This document shows positions 1 through 11,415 of a stretch of 64,000 nucleotides of DNA, in pieces (the stretch's first letter is position 1; each line of letters opens with the position of its first letter). Location of the stretch: assembly GCA_021186555.1 (NCBI GenBank), contig JAJKFL010000003.1, positions 36,010,908 to 36,074,907 of the forward strand, given 5' to 3'. The notes under the pieces were generated by a model that made no database searches, was not told the origin of the DNA, and saw only the letters and a program-made list of their open reading frames with translations. This stretch comes from Reticulitermes speratus (taxonomy: Eukaryota; Arthropoda; Insecta; Blattodea; Rhinotermitidae). A program made the position numbers and the translations under genes.

Positions 1-60
1 CAGCCTCCCCCAAATCCCTCAAAACCAAAATTTAAAAAACACAGATTTTGTAGATATTAT
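1..60 (+). repeat. Start of unclassified repeat with C-rich end
   Basis: The first 40 bases (CTCCCCCAAA followed by CCTCAAAACC) resemble positions 53036-53065, where the same C-rich stretch follows a GGGGGTGGCTGC segment. It may be the left part of the repeat at 91-357. The edge lies outside the window, so this is tentative. Confidence 0.35.
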
Positions 61-90
61 GATATCAAAAGTTTTATGTTGTTTAGCTTT

Positions 91-357
91 CAGCCGAAAT
101 CAGCCACTGAAATCAGCTGATGACTAGTGCATTAGAATTTAAAAAATAAATTAATAAAATTAAAAAACGAGAAGACAGGACACTGTGATTGAGTCATGGA
201 ACAGGTAGTTACATTCGTATGTGTATAAATGCAGTTCCAGACAGTGTTATGTCATACGACATGATTTTTATAACACAATTTTTAAAATCAAACATAAATT
301 ATATATAGCCTCGGGGTCAGCAACACGCCCGCCCCAAAAGAAAAATTCTGGGTGCGC
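91..357 (+). repeat. Unclassified interspersed repeat, copy 1
   Basis: This stretch matches the reverse complement of 21930-22229 along its length. Shared blocks include AGCCGAAATCAGCCACTGAA near 94, ACATAAATT near 293, the TAGCCTCGGGGTCAGCA region near 306, and an end close to CTGGGTGCGC. No ORF, tRNA-like head or known protein is visible. The GGGTGCGC end and the CGCACTCAAGGGGG found at 53008 could be two ends of one DNA transposon. The superfamily is unassigned. Confidence 0.6.
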
Positions 358-504
358 AACTGGGCCGTAAGATTTGAAATTAACAATTCCCGAAGGGGAT
401 ATATCAAGTCGAAGTCCTGGTACTTAATAGAAGGATAGTATTCGGATAAAGGCTAAGAAAATACAGGCTAGTTTTCTCTCGAAACAACCTAAAGAGAAGA
501 GCTT

Positions 505-615
505 ATTAATATTCAAATTAATGTTAAAGGTATAGGGAGCGAAAATGCGACTGGATTCATCTGGCTTAGGACAGGGTCAGTGCGGGCACCTCTAAATGCA
601 GTAAATAAACCTCAG
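505..615 (+). pseudogene. LINE C-terminal fragment (WEDNIK-type 3' end)
   Basis: Translated with frameshifts, this gives a decayed form of a peptide common at the 3' coding end of insect non-LTR retrotransposons: NIK, then a linker, then a DWIHLAQDR-like block followed by QWRA-like residues. The DNA block CTGGATTCATCTGGCTTAGG is the best preserved part. It is a 5'-truncated, non-functional fragment. At least seven further pieces of this peptide or of the segment before it occur in the window. The clade is inferred. Confidence 0.5.
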
Positions 616-1544
616 GGTTTAATTAAAGTGGTGCGCTTTTATGTTTGACGGATGGTCGGTAGGCACACTGACGCTCATATAGATTCTACAAGCAGACTGT
701 CTAACACCTGACGTAACATTGGTCCCAGGAGAGGCGACGTCCTTGTCACAGTTCCTTGACCTGCCCCACTCTGCTTAATGACTCTCCGAGCAATGATGAA
801 TGTTTCTTGCCGGCCATAATGACATCATTGGTGTAGGTCAGTGTGCTAACGGGTTTCTCGCGATATTATAACTCTTTGCTGCCCTCTGAAAATATATGAC
901 CGTTATACAGTCCCGAAATTCGTGAAAAAGTAAATATGCAGTGTCACTAAAAGAAACGGAAACCACATAAACTTAACCGACCTTTTCTATTAATGTATTC
1001 TTATAAAGAAATTAATGGAACACGTAAGTAGAGGCCTAACTGAAGAATATTTTCATATATTTTGACATTCTATGCCCATATTTGGCTAACTTTCTTATAG
1101 AGTCAAAGGGTGTTCTGCGTTTCAATAGTTAATTTATATACCAATCTGCCTTCTATCAGCTTTTTTTTCATTTTGACGGTAGGAAACCTGATAACAGCAC
1201 AATTGTGTCATGAATTTGGGCTGTGTCTTTCCAGTCGCACTGCAATTCTATTAAAATCTTGAAGTTACATTTTCCTACTTATGTCTGAAAGTTACTTTAT
1301 CGTACTTACATAAATAAAATTTGGTAAGTTTTGTGGACAATATTGAAAGTTATTGATAGATAAAGATTTGCTGTCGACAGATATTCTTCATATAACTTTC
1401 GTTTAAACATTTAATAGGAACCCCATATTTGGAGTGAGAAGTGACACTTAAAAGTATTCACTTTAATCGTAAATATCACTGAATGTAAAAAATGGGAAAG
1501 GTGAGGTTGTTTCTGTACACGTCATAAGGCAATGGAGGAGAGCA
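616..1544. other. Unassigned AT-rich sequence
   Basis: I see no ORF of note, no tRNA-like box and no inverted repeat in this stretch. Confidence 0.4.
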
Positions 1545-1760
1545 TTTACAGCTCCATTCATTTTTAACCTCGGCCCTAGACAAAGAAGAGTGACCAGCCC
1601 CACGCTCCCGGCCGCTTAACCTCAGGGGGAGGAGCCTCCGGTATCAACCGAATAAGAGGCTGGGACGTTGAGCGAGTCTACACGATTTGGAAAAAAGAAA
1701 AATCTGATTTCCCTGACGGGAATCGGAGAAAGATTTCTCAGTTGTCCAAGGAAATGGAAT
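1545..1760 (-). repeat. SINE group 2, tRNA-derived, minus strand
   Basis: The body holds the group-2 signature in reverse: CTAGACAAAGAAGAGTGACC, then CACGCTCCCGGCCGCTTAACC, then a degenerate AATAAGAGGCTGG. A decayed head lies near 1715-1740 (CCCTGACGGGAATCGG, where the B box should be). The same body occurs at 28018-28110, 47280-47370 and 63182-63250. Confidence 0.6.
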
Positions 1761-2694
1761 GAGCAAAGAAAATCAAATGTTGGTCCTGTTACGCTATTTC
1801 GAGTGAAGTTTTTCTGTAACAAGAACTTCGTGCCAGAACATTATTATTGTTATTATTACTGATTTTTTCGTTTACTACAGCAAAAAAAAAAAAGGGAGAT
1901 ATGTACGGGTCGAGGACTGAAAAGAAGTAGGGGAGGAATTAGAAGACTAAAAGATATTGGCGGTACAACGAAAGGGGAGTGAGAGGAAGGGAAGAAAATA
2001 ATGAGGGTTCTAAATACACTCCCTCTGGGCAGATGGGCGATATCTAGGGTCGTTCCTCAGCACTTGCTACCCTACATTTAGTTTCCACCTTTACCGATAG
2101 ATGGAAACACGCTCCACATTAAATGTAGCACAAAGAACTTGACTTAACAGACGCCATTACGCAATACAAACAAATGTCTTTCACAATATATTCACTAAAT
2201 CTGTAAGAAAAATAGTCCCTACTTGCTGAACATAAGTCATTCCTATATAAATAATATCTACACGACTGTTTACACAGATAATGACTGAGAACACTTATTA
2301 ATTGTCTATAAACGCCAAGAAATAGTAAGAGCATATAGAGGTATGACTAAAATTATAAACATTTCGAATTCTTTTCTTTTTACATGGTGAAGGGCCCCGC
2401 AGCAGATGCTACGGACGCACCACAGCCTTAAGGCTTTTTGTGCAACCCTATGATAAAGATGAAGATGAGTAATTTTTTACCAAATTATGCAAGTAATGGA
2501 GCACCAGTGGAATAAAATTGACAGGGGAAAACCGACAACTCGGAGAAAAACCTTCGAATTCTTAAATTGTGGGCTATTAATTCTGTGATCAAATAAAGGA
2601 GGACGAGGTGGTATGGGAATGACGGAAGCATGGGGGAGAAGAGGAAAATATGCAGAGTTTTCATGAGAAAACATGAAAGACAGAGATCGCTTGG

Positions 2695-2838
2695 AGAGCC
2701 TGGGAGTAGATGGGAGGATAATATTAAAAATTATTTGAAATGAATAGGATGAAAATTTGTGGACTAGATTAATCTGGCTCAGAAGAGGGACGAATGGCAG
2801 GGTGTTGTAAACAGAGTAATTGAACTACGGGGTTCGAA
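2695..2838 (+). pseudogene. LINE C-terminal fragment (WEDNIK-type 3' end)
   Basis: The frame over 2705-2735 reads as a decayed basic segment followed by RWEDNIK. Positions 2763-2782 (ACTAGATTAATCTGGCTCAG) give a W/L-INLAQ-like block, followed by RDEWQGV and a final NRVIELRG. The order and spacing match the 3' coding end of a common insect non-LTR retrotransposon. Only the last 45 or so codons remain. Stops and substitutions show that it is a fossil. Confidence 0.6.
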
Positions 2839-2839
2839 A

Positions 2840-3904
2840 AATGCTGCTGGATTATTTGCATTTCAAGTGGGGCTCTGATCTGTGGAGTGCGGTAGTTACG
2901 TCTTTCTTGTGCAATGGATGCGAATTAGGCACAGGAATGAATTTAAAGTTTCTCTCTCTTACTAAGAAATGCGGGTTTATTAAGTGCTAACATATTTGTA
3001 TATTACACTGTACTTGAATTGTAGTCCCCATATATTCCCTCCCAGCATTTCTTTACGGCATAGAAACTTTTAATTTTTAGGTAAATAATTTCCGTGAAAA
3101 TACCATCTAACAACCTACGCCGTGTAATATGCCAGAAGAGCGAGAAGGTTAATTATGATTGCTTAGGCAAATATACATATACATATATATGTGTTTGTGT
3201 ATGTGCCTAATTCCAGGCAATGAAACGCATGAAGCAGCACAGGAACCCATCTTAACATCGGCACCAACTGGAGACGAATGAAGAGCGTCGCGAGTTATTT
3301 GCTCTAGTTCAGGTTTTATCAGACAGGAGTGCCGTTAGCTGTAATGCAATCTGGACTTCGTGGCGAAGGGCACAAATTCTACCATGCCTAGAAAAGAATC
3401 CCGGATCTTCCAGTCTATAGCCAGTGTCTTTACTGACTGAACTATTAGCAACATGTCACTATCATCATCAATATCATCATTATTATCATCCTTATCACCG
3501 TCGTCTTCCCCTTCCTCTCCCTTCTCACCGTTGCTGCAAGTTAGAACTGACCGCAAAATTGGCTATATTGACTGACGTTTTCACTGATTTTCTCAATTTC
3601 TCCACAAAAGTAACCGGTTCGAACCTTAAGTCGGGTCACTAGTTTATCCCGTCACATTTCTGACAGTTTACTACTTGCTATTGTCAGTCATTGCACGCTA
3701 ATCTGAGGTACTGGAAGCATCAATAAATATACGTAGTACATAATAACAACTTTGTAAATGAAACAGAGCATACATCAGGTTTGAAATTTGAACTCATATT
3801 TGAATTACCGCTTAGAACGATTTGTTTACATAACTATGACAGTAAACAAACCAAAAGATGAACGTCATTAGAATGGAAGACTAAAGCCTCCTGCAATAAT
3901 ATAT
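2840..3904. other. Unassigned, with imperfect ATC/pyrimidine-rich tract
   Basis: Positions 3455-3540 form an imperfect TCATCA/TTATCA run grading into a CTTCCCCTTCCTCTCCC tract. This low-complexity run produces an Asp-rich ORF on the minus strand that is not a gene. Nothing else is recognised. Confidence 0.5.
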
Positions 3905-4001
3905 TGTGCGGACTGACAAATCATTACAGACGTTTCAAAGGCACTAAGACCTTTAGAAATGTCGGTATGTAATTACCAGTCTGCACTCTGTAACATCCCG
4001 C
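3905..4001 (+). repeat. Foldback family 1, short copy
   Basis: The right half (GAAATGTCGGTATG, then AATTACCAGTCTGC, then CTGTAACATCCCGCC) matches the right arm of the foldback element at 15644-15858. The left half, in reverse complement, contains GAAACGTC and TGATTTGTCAGTCCG, which matches the copy at 57893-58054. The two halves form a short imperfect inverted repeat around AAAGG/CCTTT. Confidence 0.55.
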
Positions 4002-4542
4002 CTTGGACCTCCGACAACACCGCTGTGAGAAACTCAAATATCAAATCACGACAATTCTACACGCGTTATACAGCTCCGACATATACTGGTAAGGACTGTC
4101 TTGCACATCTTACATTTTATAAAACAGATAAAAATCTCGTTTTAAACTGTCCCTCAATTATAACATTTTATTACACGACATTCACATGACACTTGAAAAC
4201 TGAACGTAAAATTAAAGGTTGGGAAAACGTTACAGATTTATACGTCACTTCGCAATCCGAGGGCGTGGGTTTATTTGCTGACGAGACACGCGGAGAAAAT
4301 ACTGCCGTTTTAAATCAGACAGAAAACGCAAACAGAGTGAAACCTAGCGGCACTTTCCTTCAACTACACGAAAGTATGAAAATGGTGGGATCACCAAGAA
4401 AATTGAAGCAATATTTTTTCTAACTTATTTTGAAATTCTTGGGGTGTAGCTGGCCGTTGTTTGCGTAAAAACAAATGAGTCAGACGAGAAGCCTCTCTCA
4501 TTCAGCACCAACACGACTACCTCTCCGTATTTAACACAGTTC

Positions 4543-4590
4543 AAATGACTACATGTTTCGACATTGTCCTGGGGTCTTCTTCAAGTCACT
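4543..4590 (-). ncRNA. Hammerhead-like motif (foldback family 2 type)
   Basis: Read on the minus strand: the stem I strand TAGTGAC, core TTGAAGA (consensus CTGANGA, with C3 changed to T), an extra A, stem II GAC...GTC, GAAA, helix III ACATGT, cleavage-type triplet GTA, then the stem I partner GTCATTT. Stem I can form about six pairs, GTGAC with GTCAT and one more. Its sequence differs from the CCCC/GGGG stem I of the other copies. The C3 change would be expected to abolish or weaken cleavage. Confidence 0.4.
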
Positions 4591-4984
4591 AAACTGAAAA
4601 CACTCTTGTGGAAGACTTTATATTTTTATAGATAAATTCAAATACTTTGTTGTAAATTGACATAGTAGAATGTGTTTATGGGGGATGAAAAGATGTAGTT
4701 CTGTAATTCAAAATTTTCTTGTTTTCTTAATTTTAAGCAATAATCCTATAATTCCAAGTTCTTAAATTTTTAATACCAGTGGTTAAAATACGTATCACAC
4801 ACCCTAACAATTTAAAAATTTAGCATTTTGCCTACACAGTGTATTTTTTCATTCGATTCGCACAATCGAAGTTAATTATTTCGTTGTTAAATTATTATGT
4901 ATTTCGTATTTATAATGCAGAATGGTTTGTTTTCTCTCAGGTAGGTACTGACTTTTTATATGTAGTGTAAATACATTTCAATCC

Positions 4985-5250
4985 GCAAAGGCCCGGCCAT
5001 GGCTTAGGTAGTTAGTTGCTAGCCTTTTACCGCACAGGCCGTGTTCAGTTCTCGAAGGAGTCTATGTGAGTTTTGTGGAGGAAGAAGTGGGGGCAGCTCT
5101 TATTCCGAGAGCTCCAGTTTTCCGTTCTCAATACCATTCCACCGATGTTCCATACTCATCTTAACCTTAAAGCGTCTCTTAACTGAAGGACATGCAGGCG
5201 AAGCCTGGCGAACGTCTGACAAAGTGATGCTCCCGCGGAAATTAGGTAAC
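4985..5250 (+). repeat. SINE group 4, tRNA-derived
   Basis: The head (CATGGCTTAGGTAGTTAG, then GTGTTCAGTTCTCGAAGG) has A-box-like and decayed B-box-like elements at tRNA spacing. The body contains CCATTCCACCGATGTTCCAT. Related copies lie at 17705-17860, 31525-31615, 46700-46880 and 55110-55268. The 78-residue ORF over it is incidental. Confidence 0.6.
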
Positions 5251-5821
5251 ACCAAGAAAGAAAAGTATTTTCTTTGATTTGTCTATCTGTAAAGGGTTAA
5301 TATTATTCAGAGTTATTACTCTTTTTTATGTGCTACAAAAATTTCAAGGTAAAATCTGAAGTGTGGACAATTATACAGGTAGAGCATTATTTTGTGTAGC
5401 GTCTGCGGCATATCGTTGTCGGACGGAGCAAAATCGCTGTCACGGGATGTGGCGGAGGGCCCTGCCGGCGTGGTCAACATGGCTATATCGGCGATGAGTA
5501 GCACATGCATTACTTACAGCATCGTCGGTACTATGTTACTTACGGAGTAACATTTGTACAACGCAATTTTTAACATTAAAATCAATGAGCATTTTGTCAT
5601 ATATGGAGAATAGGTGTGTCCAAAATATTATTACATTATGAACGTCAAAGATGTTCAACAATCACTGCAGCACCAGAACACGAAAGTACAGAATCTCTAA
5701 AGCCTACAAAAATTTCAGCTAATTTATTATCTCTTGGTAACTACGTGGAAGAGTCTCAGTAGTGAAATGCTAGTTGCTTGGCTAGTTTAGCAATGTCCCA
5801 CATAATAAGAAAAAAGGTTTA

Positions 5822-5945
5822 TTACCGTGTGCAGAACAGTTCCATAACAGTCCCTGTCATCAACCAAATGAATCCAGTCTACACCAACTTTCTATTTAAT
5901 TCACACCCATTTTAATATTATCATCCATCTATGCCTAGGTCTTTA
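5822..5945 (-). pseudogene. LINE C-terminal fragment (WEDNIK-type), minus strand
   Basis: On the minus strand the segment reads as CCTAGGCATAGATGG (PRHRW-like), then an N-I-K-like block, then GACTGGATTCATTTGG (DWIHLV) and a terminal TVINL-like peptide. It is the same element end as at 2695-2838 and carries several stops. Confidence 0.55.
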
Positions 5946-6530
5946 TAGTAGTCATTTTTGTGGGGTTTTAATCATCTCTTCATCAGGATATAAATTATAA
6001 GGAAAGCATTGAAATATATACCGAATATGCAAGTAAATGTTTGTGTGTGTATGTGATTATGTATACAGTAAACATATGTATGTATATAAACTTTGAAAAA
6101 TTATCTGTGTAAAGACCTCACGTGTTTCTTACGCCCACACCTTTCGCACTTATTTTGTGTTATATATAACTTAAATTTCATCAACATGACAGCCTATTTG
6201 TAAATGAAATACTTTTGAAAAAGTTAAGAATAGATATGCTTATTATAATATTCTTTAGAGAACTAAACTAAAATTCAAGCTTCACATTGCTTGCTTTGAG
6301 ATCTCGAATTAGTTAAAATATTCCATTGCGTGCAAGGTCAAGCGTGCCAGATCCTTCAGTTTGGTACCGTTCTGAAGCCTCAATTTTAGTTTAAAAAAAT
6401 AATTTTTAATATTAAATCAACAAACCATAACTGACTATTGATTGCAAGAAAAGTTCAAGGTTTTTGCGACGGCCGATCCCTCGTCTAGAGCAGTCCTACC
6501 AAGTGTGTGTTTATGTCACAGAGAGGGATA
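5946..6530. other. Unassigned AT-rich sequence
   Basis: Only short TA/TG-rich tracts are seen near 6030-6070. No coding or repeat signature is recognised. Confidence 0.4.
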
Positions 6531-6539
6531 AACTGCAAC

Positions 6540-6605
6540 ATTAACCCTCTACACCTACAGTGATAGGTAGAAGAAATCAGACTAAGAAAGAAAGAAAGAA
6601 ATACA
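6540..6605 (+). repeat. SINE group 1, detached 3' tail
   Basis: AACCCTCTACACCTACAGTG followed by ATAGGTAGAAG and a GAAA-type repeat matches, in reverse complement, the 3' tail of the group-1 SINE at 59787-60053. The tRNA-like head is missing, so only the end was inserted or preserved. Confidence 0.55.
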
Positions 6606-8200
6606 ATTCCAAGATCGGTTTAAAGCAAAAAATATGTAAACAGATGATAGAGTATTTTACACTGAAGCTGAAATTATTTATTGCACTAGATATTTTTAAG
6701 GTAGTTTTCGAATTAAACTCTAAAATAGCAAATTCCTTTTCTAAAATAAACATAAACTATAAGTACTGAGTAAAGAAATGTGTCTTACTTTTCTGCAAGA
6801 ATTTTTATGGATGAATTTTGGAAGCAAAATATCCTGAGTCGAATACCCTCATAACTTTTTCATTGTGCCAGGGAAAAAGTGTAGATGATATCTCAAAGCA
6901 TTTACCATCATGCCAAGAATATCTTCCGAGAAAGCCATTATTTTAAACCTGCTTTTCAACAATTTTTCTATAGCGACCTTTGCAAAAAAACAGTCTCTTT
7001 CATAAATCTAATACAAATAAAGAAAATTTGCGTAGATAAAGACACCGACAAAAATGTATTACCTTATGTCACACACACGTGTATTTGTTAATCCACCAAC
7101 ATATCTCGACATGCGCCAAAACAAATGGACACAACCTGACTTTCTTTCTACAATACAAATTCAGTGTTACTTTATAACTACTTGTACTATACACAGGCCT
7201 AAGAAACCTTAGCTCGTATTAACTTCTTGCACATGTGTTTGGACACTTTGTTGACTTATGATGAACTGTTTAAAGTACGCACTAAAATGTATAATGAAAA
7301 CATTAGTTGGTTGCTCTAACTGTCAACGACAATATGTACATAATTTACATATATGTGCAAAAATACCAAAATAAACAGTTCACGTACGACTTCACTGCTT
7401 ATTAGAAACAACCCTAAAACACCATTCCACCTTTACGTAATGCAGCTGCCACACTACTAACTCTCTCATTTTGGTCACTGAACAACCCCCCAAGAGTGAA
7501 CCTACATTTCTTCCCCCCTTTTTTAATTTAATGATAATGTGACTTTCCCTGAGTTTCTTTTTGTATTATTTGTAGTGTTTTATTGGTCAGCACTCTTCAT
7601 AATTAGTACAGAACGCATTAATACTGCAAGGGAACGAGGAAGACCACATGTTGTGCTGTGGAACATCATTAGACAAAGTCTGTCGTGTGGGGCTGTGTGA
7701 GTAATTGCTTTTCTTTCACAAGCGATTTACTGTGCTGTGGCTCTGCAGTAACCTTGGATACCATTAACCTACTTACCCCAGCATAAAACGGTATAACACA
7801 CCAGCATAATCCTGTCTTTACCATAACCTAGACAAGGCCGAGGTTAGATGGTATATTGTAACGCCATTCCATTACGCGTTGGGTTAATAATATACTTCTA
7901 TTTGCGCATGAACATCGCTTCCGTAATTTGAAAGAGGCAACTCGTATTTCATACCTACCTCGTACATTTTAGTGACGGCCAACTTAAACTTACTTGGATT
8001 GATGTCACCGTTTTAACTGGATAACAGAGCTAGACGACTTACACAAACTCTCCTTCTTCTAGTAAAATCTGTTAAACAAATGTTAACGTCTGAAGCAACA
8101 ATACTGCTGAGTGCTGAGAGGCCCGAATTCATTCTAATTGGTGTGATGTGTGATGAACAAAATGAAAATATAATAGGCTTTTCATCGAATATTTTTTCCT
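6606..8200. other. Unassigned AT-rich sequence
   Basis: Two short ORFs (69 and 68 codons) are Lys/Asn/Ile-rich, as expected of random AT-rich DNA. I see no repeat or RNA signature. Confidence 0.4.
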
Positions 8201-8451
8201 CAATGGCGCAAGAGCCCCTAGTGGGCCAGTGCCTCCTCATTATCGAGGTTTCACGACCACACTCAGAAACACCGCACTCGTTAGGACTCCTCTAGACTAG
8301 TGATCAGCCCGACGCAGAGACCTCTCTCTACCTGACAACACACAACAATCACAAGAGGCAGACATCCATGCCCCGGCGGGATTCGAACCCACAATCCCAG
8401 GAAGCGAAAGGCCGCAGACCCACGCTTTGACCGCGCGGCCACCGGCATCGG
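8201..8451 (-). repeat. SINE group 1, tRNA-derived, minus strand
   Basis: On the minus strand it opens with CCGATGCCGGTGGCCGCGCG, a tRNA-like head with an A-box-like TGGCCGCGCGGTC. The B box GGGTTCGAATCCCGCC is nearly perfect. The body includes GGCATGGATGTCTGCC, TGTTGTGTGTTGTC and GTCGGGCTGATCACT and ends in CATTG. Copies at 12453, 30423, 37341, 50897 and 59787 share this order. No flanking duplication was found by eye. Confidence 0.8.
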
Positions 8452-8654
8452 CTTCGAGTACCTTAGTTTCTGGAAATCTTACTTTCTTCAGCTTCATTTT
8501 CACTTGAGCTTATTCAAGTTTCGTTTTTGGAATTTATTGGCATTACAAAAAAACCTGATATTTTAAGTAAGAGGAAAAGTTGTTCCTGTGCAAGCCCTGA
8601 AAATACAGTGGAAGTTTAACTAAACTTTTCTTAAACTTATCATTAAATAAAGGT

Positions 8655-8860
8655 GAGAGTTTAGTTTCACGCCCCAGTCGCTTCACCTCCTGAGAAACAG
8701 CCGACAGAAACCACTGAATAGGAGGATGGGGGGGGGGGGGGAGGGAGGGGGCAGAGTCAGTCTGAAAGTTTCGGAAAAAGAGATAAATTTCCTATTTCTG
8801 CCAGGCATCGAACCTCGATTCCTTGGACGCAAAGCCATTATTCTACTCGCAACATCGACT
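8655..8860 (-). repeat. SINE group 2, minus strand, with poly-G tract
   Basis: CACGCCCCAGTCGCTTCACC, then CTGAATAGGAGG, then a B-box region (ATCGAACCTCGATTCC) near 8809 gives the group-2 order in reverse. A run of about 13 G lies inside the body near 8728-8742 and is probably a slippage expansion. Confidence 0.6.
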
Positions 8861-8917
8861 ATGATATTCCGGTTCCTGCCAAAATTCTGTCTGTCAATGC
8901 AGCACCAGTACGCTGCG

Positions 8918-9005
8918 GCAAAGCTCGGGTGATTTGGTGAAGCGGTTAAGTTCCGACTTCATTCGTGAAGTTCTCGCTTCAAATCTTAGCCTAGAAAAGG
9001 TCTGT
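8918..9005 (+). repeat. Possible tRNA-derived SINE head
   Basis: TGATTTGGTGAAGCGGTTAA resembles an A box, and GCTTCAAATC about 45 bases later resembles a decayed B box. The downstream sequence matches none of the other groups here. A true tRNA is unlikely because no cloverleaf acceptor pairs are evident. Confidence 0.35.
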
Positions 9006-9134
9006 CCTGAGATTTCTCGTGTATGTCTTCAGTCACTCCATAATCTTTCTAGTAGAGCTAGTAGAGCCACTACAAATACCTGCCACGACATTTTTAATTC
9101 AATAACATCGAAACATTCAAAGTTATTTATTTAA

Positions 9135-10440
9135 TATGAATTTCTGCAGCGTCGTTAAATTTACTGCATTTACAAATAAAAAGGATATAATTTACATGCT
9201 ATAATCCTTAATTATATTACATAGTAATATAATTCAGTTTAGTTGCAGATGTCGTGACTCTTTTAATTTAATCCTCTTTTATAAATATCCGGAAATTAAA
9301 AATAAAAATAAATAAATTAATAAAAATATGTAATTGTGTTTTAAATGCATGTGAACCTGTATTTTATATACATACCTACTTAACAGCAAATCCTGGACCA
9401 TGCAGACTTCTGGAATCACTGCTGTCCGCTCTACGTATAAGCTTGGATGAAGCGTCACTGGTCCAAATGGACAGATTGTACGAAATAAAAGGTAGCTCAG
9501 TAGATTACTAGTTCAAGCAGCACAATAACAGCCGTCCTCACCACCAGTCAGAGCACAAACTAAATTTCCCAGTAGCATACTGAAAGCTCCATAAACTCTG
9601 GGCTCAACTTGTAACAATAAAGGGGGATCATTTTGAATCCGTGTCAAGTGGACAAAATTTATTACCTCCCCAACCACTTTTTCCCCTTCTTTTAAATGTA
9701 TACGTTATATCTACTATATTTACCCTCCCTTAACACTCTTCCTTCTTTTCACCTCTACCCTGCATTCTCACTTTTCTTCTGCTCCCGTATAGTGCTATAA
9801 AGGCAAAACAGGAACATTAACTTCTCATTTTCGCCAAGCTTCTGCCTATAAGGATGATTTGTCCATTAGATGTAGCGATAAGTTTGATACTGCGTTACCG
9901 GGATACACCCTTATGGTCGTAACGACCAAGACACATCTTGATGACATGTCGCTTGTACACGTAAGCCTTACATTACCTGATTTCCTTTGAAAGCAGCGCC
10001 TACAACACTCATGCAAGTTGGATCTGTTACTTCACTTTAAATCAAAATGCAAATTGAAGCAATGTTGTTAGAAGAGTAGATAGATCTTTGCTGAATTGAG
10101 GGCTCTTGGATGAATGTGATATTTAAACCGTCTTGTATACGGTGTATAAACTATTAAAAACTTGAAGTTTAAAGTATAATTATTTCGAAAAAAATAAGGA
10201 TTAGAGCCGCGAGTTTAAAAGTTTTTAACGTCCGGTTATTTTTGGGGCACGCTGTTAGAACCAGTAATCGCAAGATATATACACCTGTATATGGACTTAA
10301 CACATTAAACGAAAAACGTATTGATAGAAAAAGAGATATGGTGACTTCAGATAACAAAATATTGCTACATCTGTGCAATTTGGTTTTTCACAAAGAGCCG
10401 GTAGATTTCTACTGTTCTGCACATCGTCACACAACATATG
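9135..10440. other. Unassigned AT-rich sequence
   Basis: Poly-A/T-rich with several AAATAAA runs near 9300. No coding or repeat signature was recognised before the tandem block begins. Confidence 0.4.
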
Positions 10441-10454
10441 ACTGTAATCTGCAT

Positions 10455-11415
10455 ATTCTAGTACATCTTGGATAGCCAAAACAAATAAGTCCAGATTGGC
10501 TTCGTTTTTAGGCGCGTTTGCAAAATTGCGAAAAGCGACCATAGCTTCGTCAAGTCTGTCTGTCCGTCCGCATGGAACAACTCAGCCTCCACTGGATGGA
10601 ATTTCATGAAATTTGATATTTGAGTATTTTTCGAAAATCCTTCTATAAAATTCAAGTATAATTAAAATCTGACAAGAATAACGGGTACTTTACACGAAAA
10701 CCTATGTACATTTCTGATAATATTTCGCTAACTCCTTCTCAGAATGATAAATATTTCAGACAAAGTTGTAGAGAAAATCAAAACACACATTCTACGTACA
10801 AAAATTTGTTTTTGAAACTGTGCCGTATATGAGATAATGTGGAAAAATATGCTCAATCTAGACAGGCCGCACAGATGAAAATATAATACGCTGCATGCGA
10901 CACATAACATACGAGTTTAATTTGCTGATTCTAGTACATCTTGGATAACTAAAACAAATATGTTCAGAATGGTTTCAACTTTAGGTGCGTTTGCAAGTTG
11001 CGGAAATCGACTATTAGCTTCATTATGCTTGTCCGTCCGTCCGTCTGTCTGTCCGTCCGCATGGAACAACTCGCTTCCCACTGGACGGACTTCCATCAAA
11101 TCTGACATTTCATTATTTTTCGAAAATCTGTCTAGAAAATTCAAGTTTCATTAAAATTTGAGAAGAATAAAGGGTACTTTACAAAAAAATCCTATCTTCA
11201 TTTATGATATCTCGCTGAATTCTTCTTAAAATGAGAAATATTTTGAAAAAGTTGTAGAGAAAATCAAAACACATTTTACGTTCAATAACTTTATTTTTTC
11301 GAAAATCGTGCCGTTTATGAGATAATGTGGAAGAGTATGGTATGGCAGGACAGGCCACAGATGACAATATAATAAGGCGCATGCGCTTTGCATACTGGAT
11401 AACTAAAGCTACAGA
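10455..11415 (+). repeat. Tandem repeat, two units of about 473 bp plus a stub
   Basis: Unit 1 starts at ATTCTAGTACATCTTGGATA (10455) and unit 2 at the same sequence (10928). Shared landmarks keep their order: GTTTGCAA, a GTCCGTCC microsatellite, CGCATGGAACAACTC, TTTTTCGAAAATC, AAAGTTGTAGAGAAAATCAA and ATGAGATAATGTGGAA. A third, truncated start is seen near 11391-11410 (CATACTGGATAACTAAA). ORFs of 60-99 codons here are not conserved between the units, so this looks non-coding: a short tandem array or a transposon with repeated units. Confidence 0.75.

Noticed and set aside
3335-3556. Asp/Glu-rich minus-strand open frame of 73 codons
   Set aside because: It is the translation of an imperfect ATC/pyrimidine-rich low-complexity tract.
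3920-3965. Hammerhead-like motif in the foldback copy at 3905
   Set aside because: GAAACGTC is present on the minus strand, but the CTGANGA half has decayed beyond recognition. I list it only as a foldback copy.
10455-11415. Tandem block as a CRISPR-like array
   Set aside because: There are only two long units with a short microsatellite, no short repeats with unique spacers, and the context is eukaryotic.
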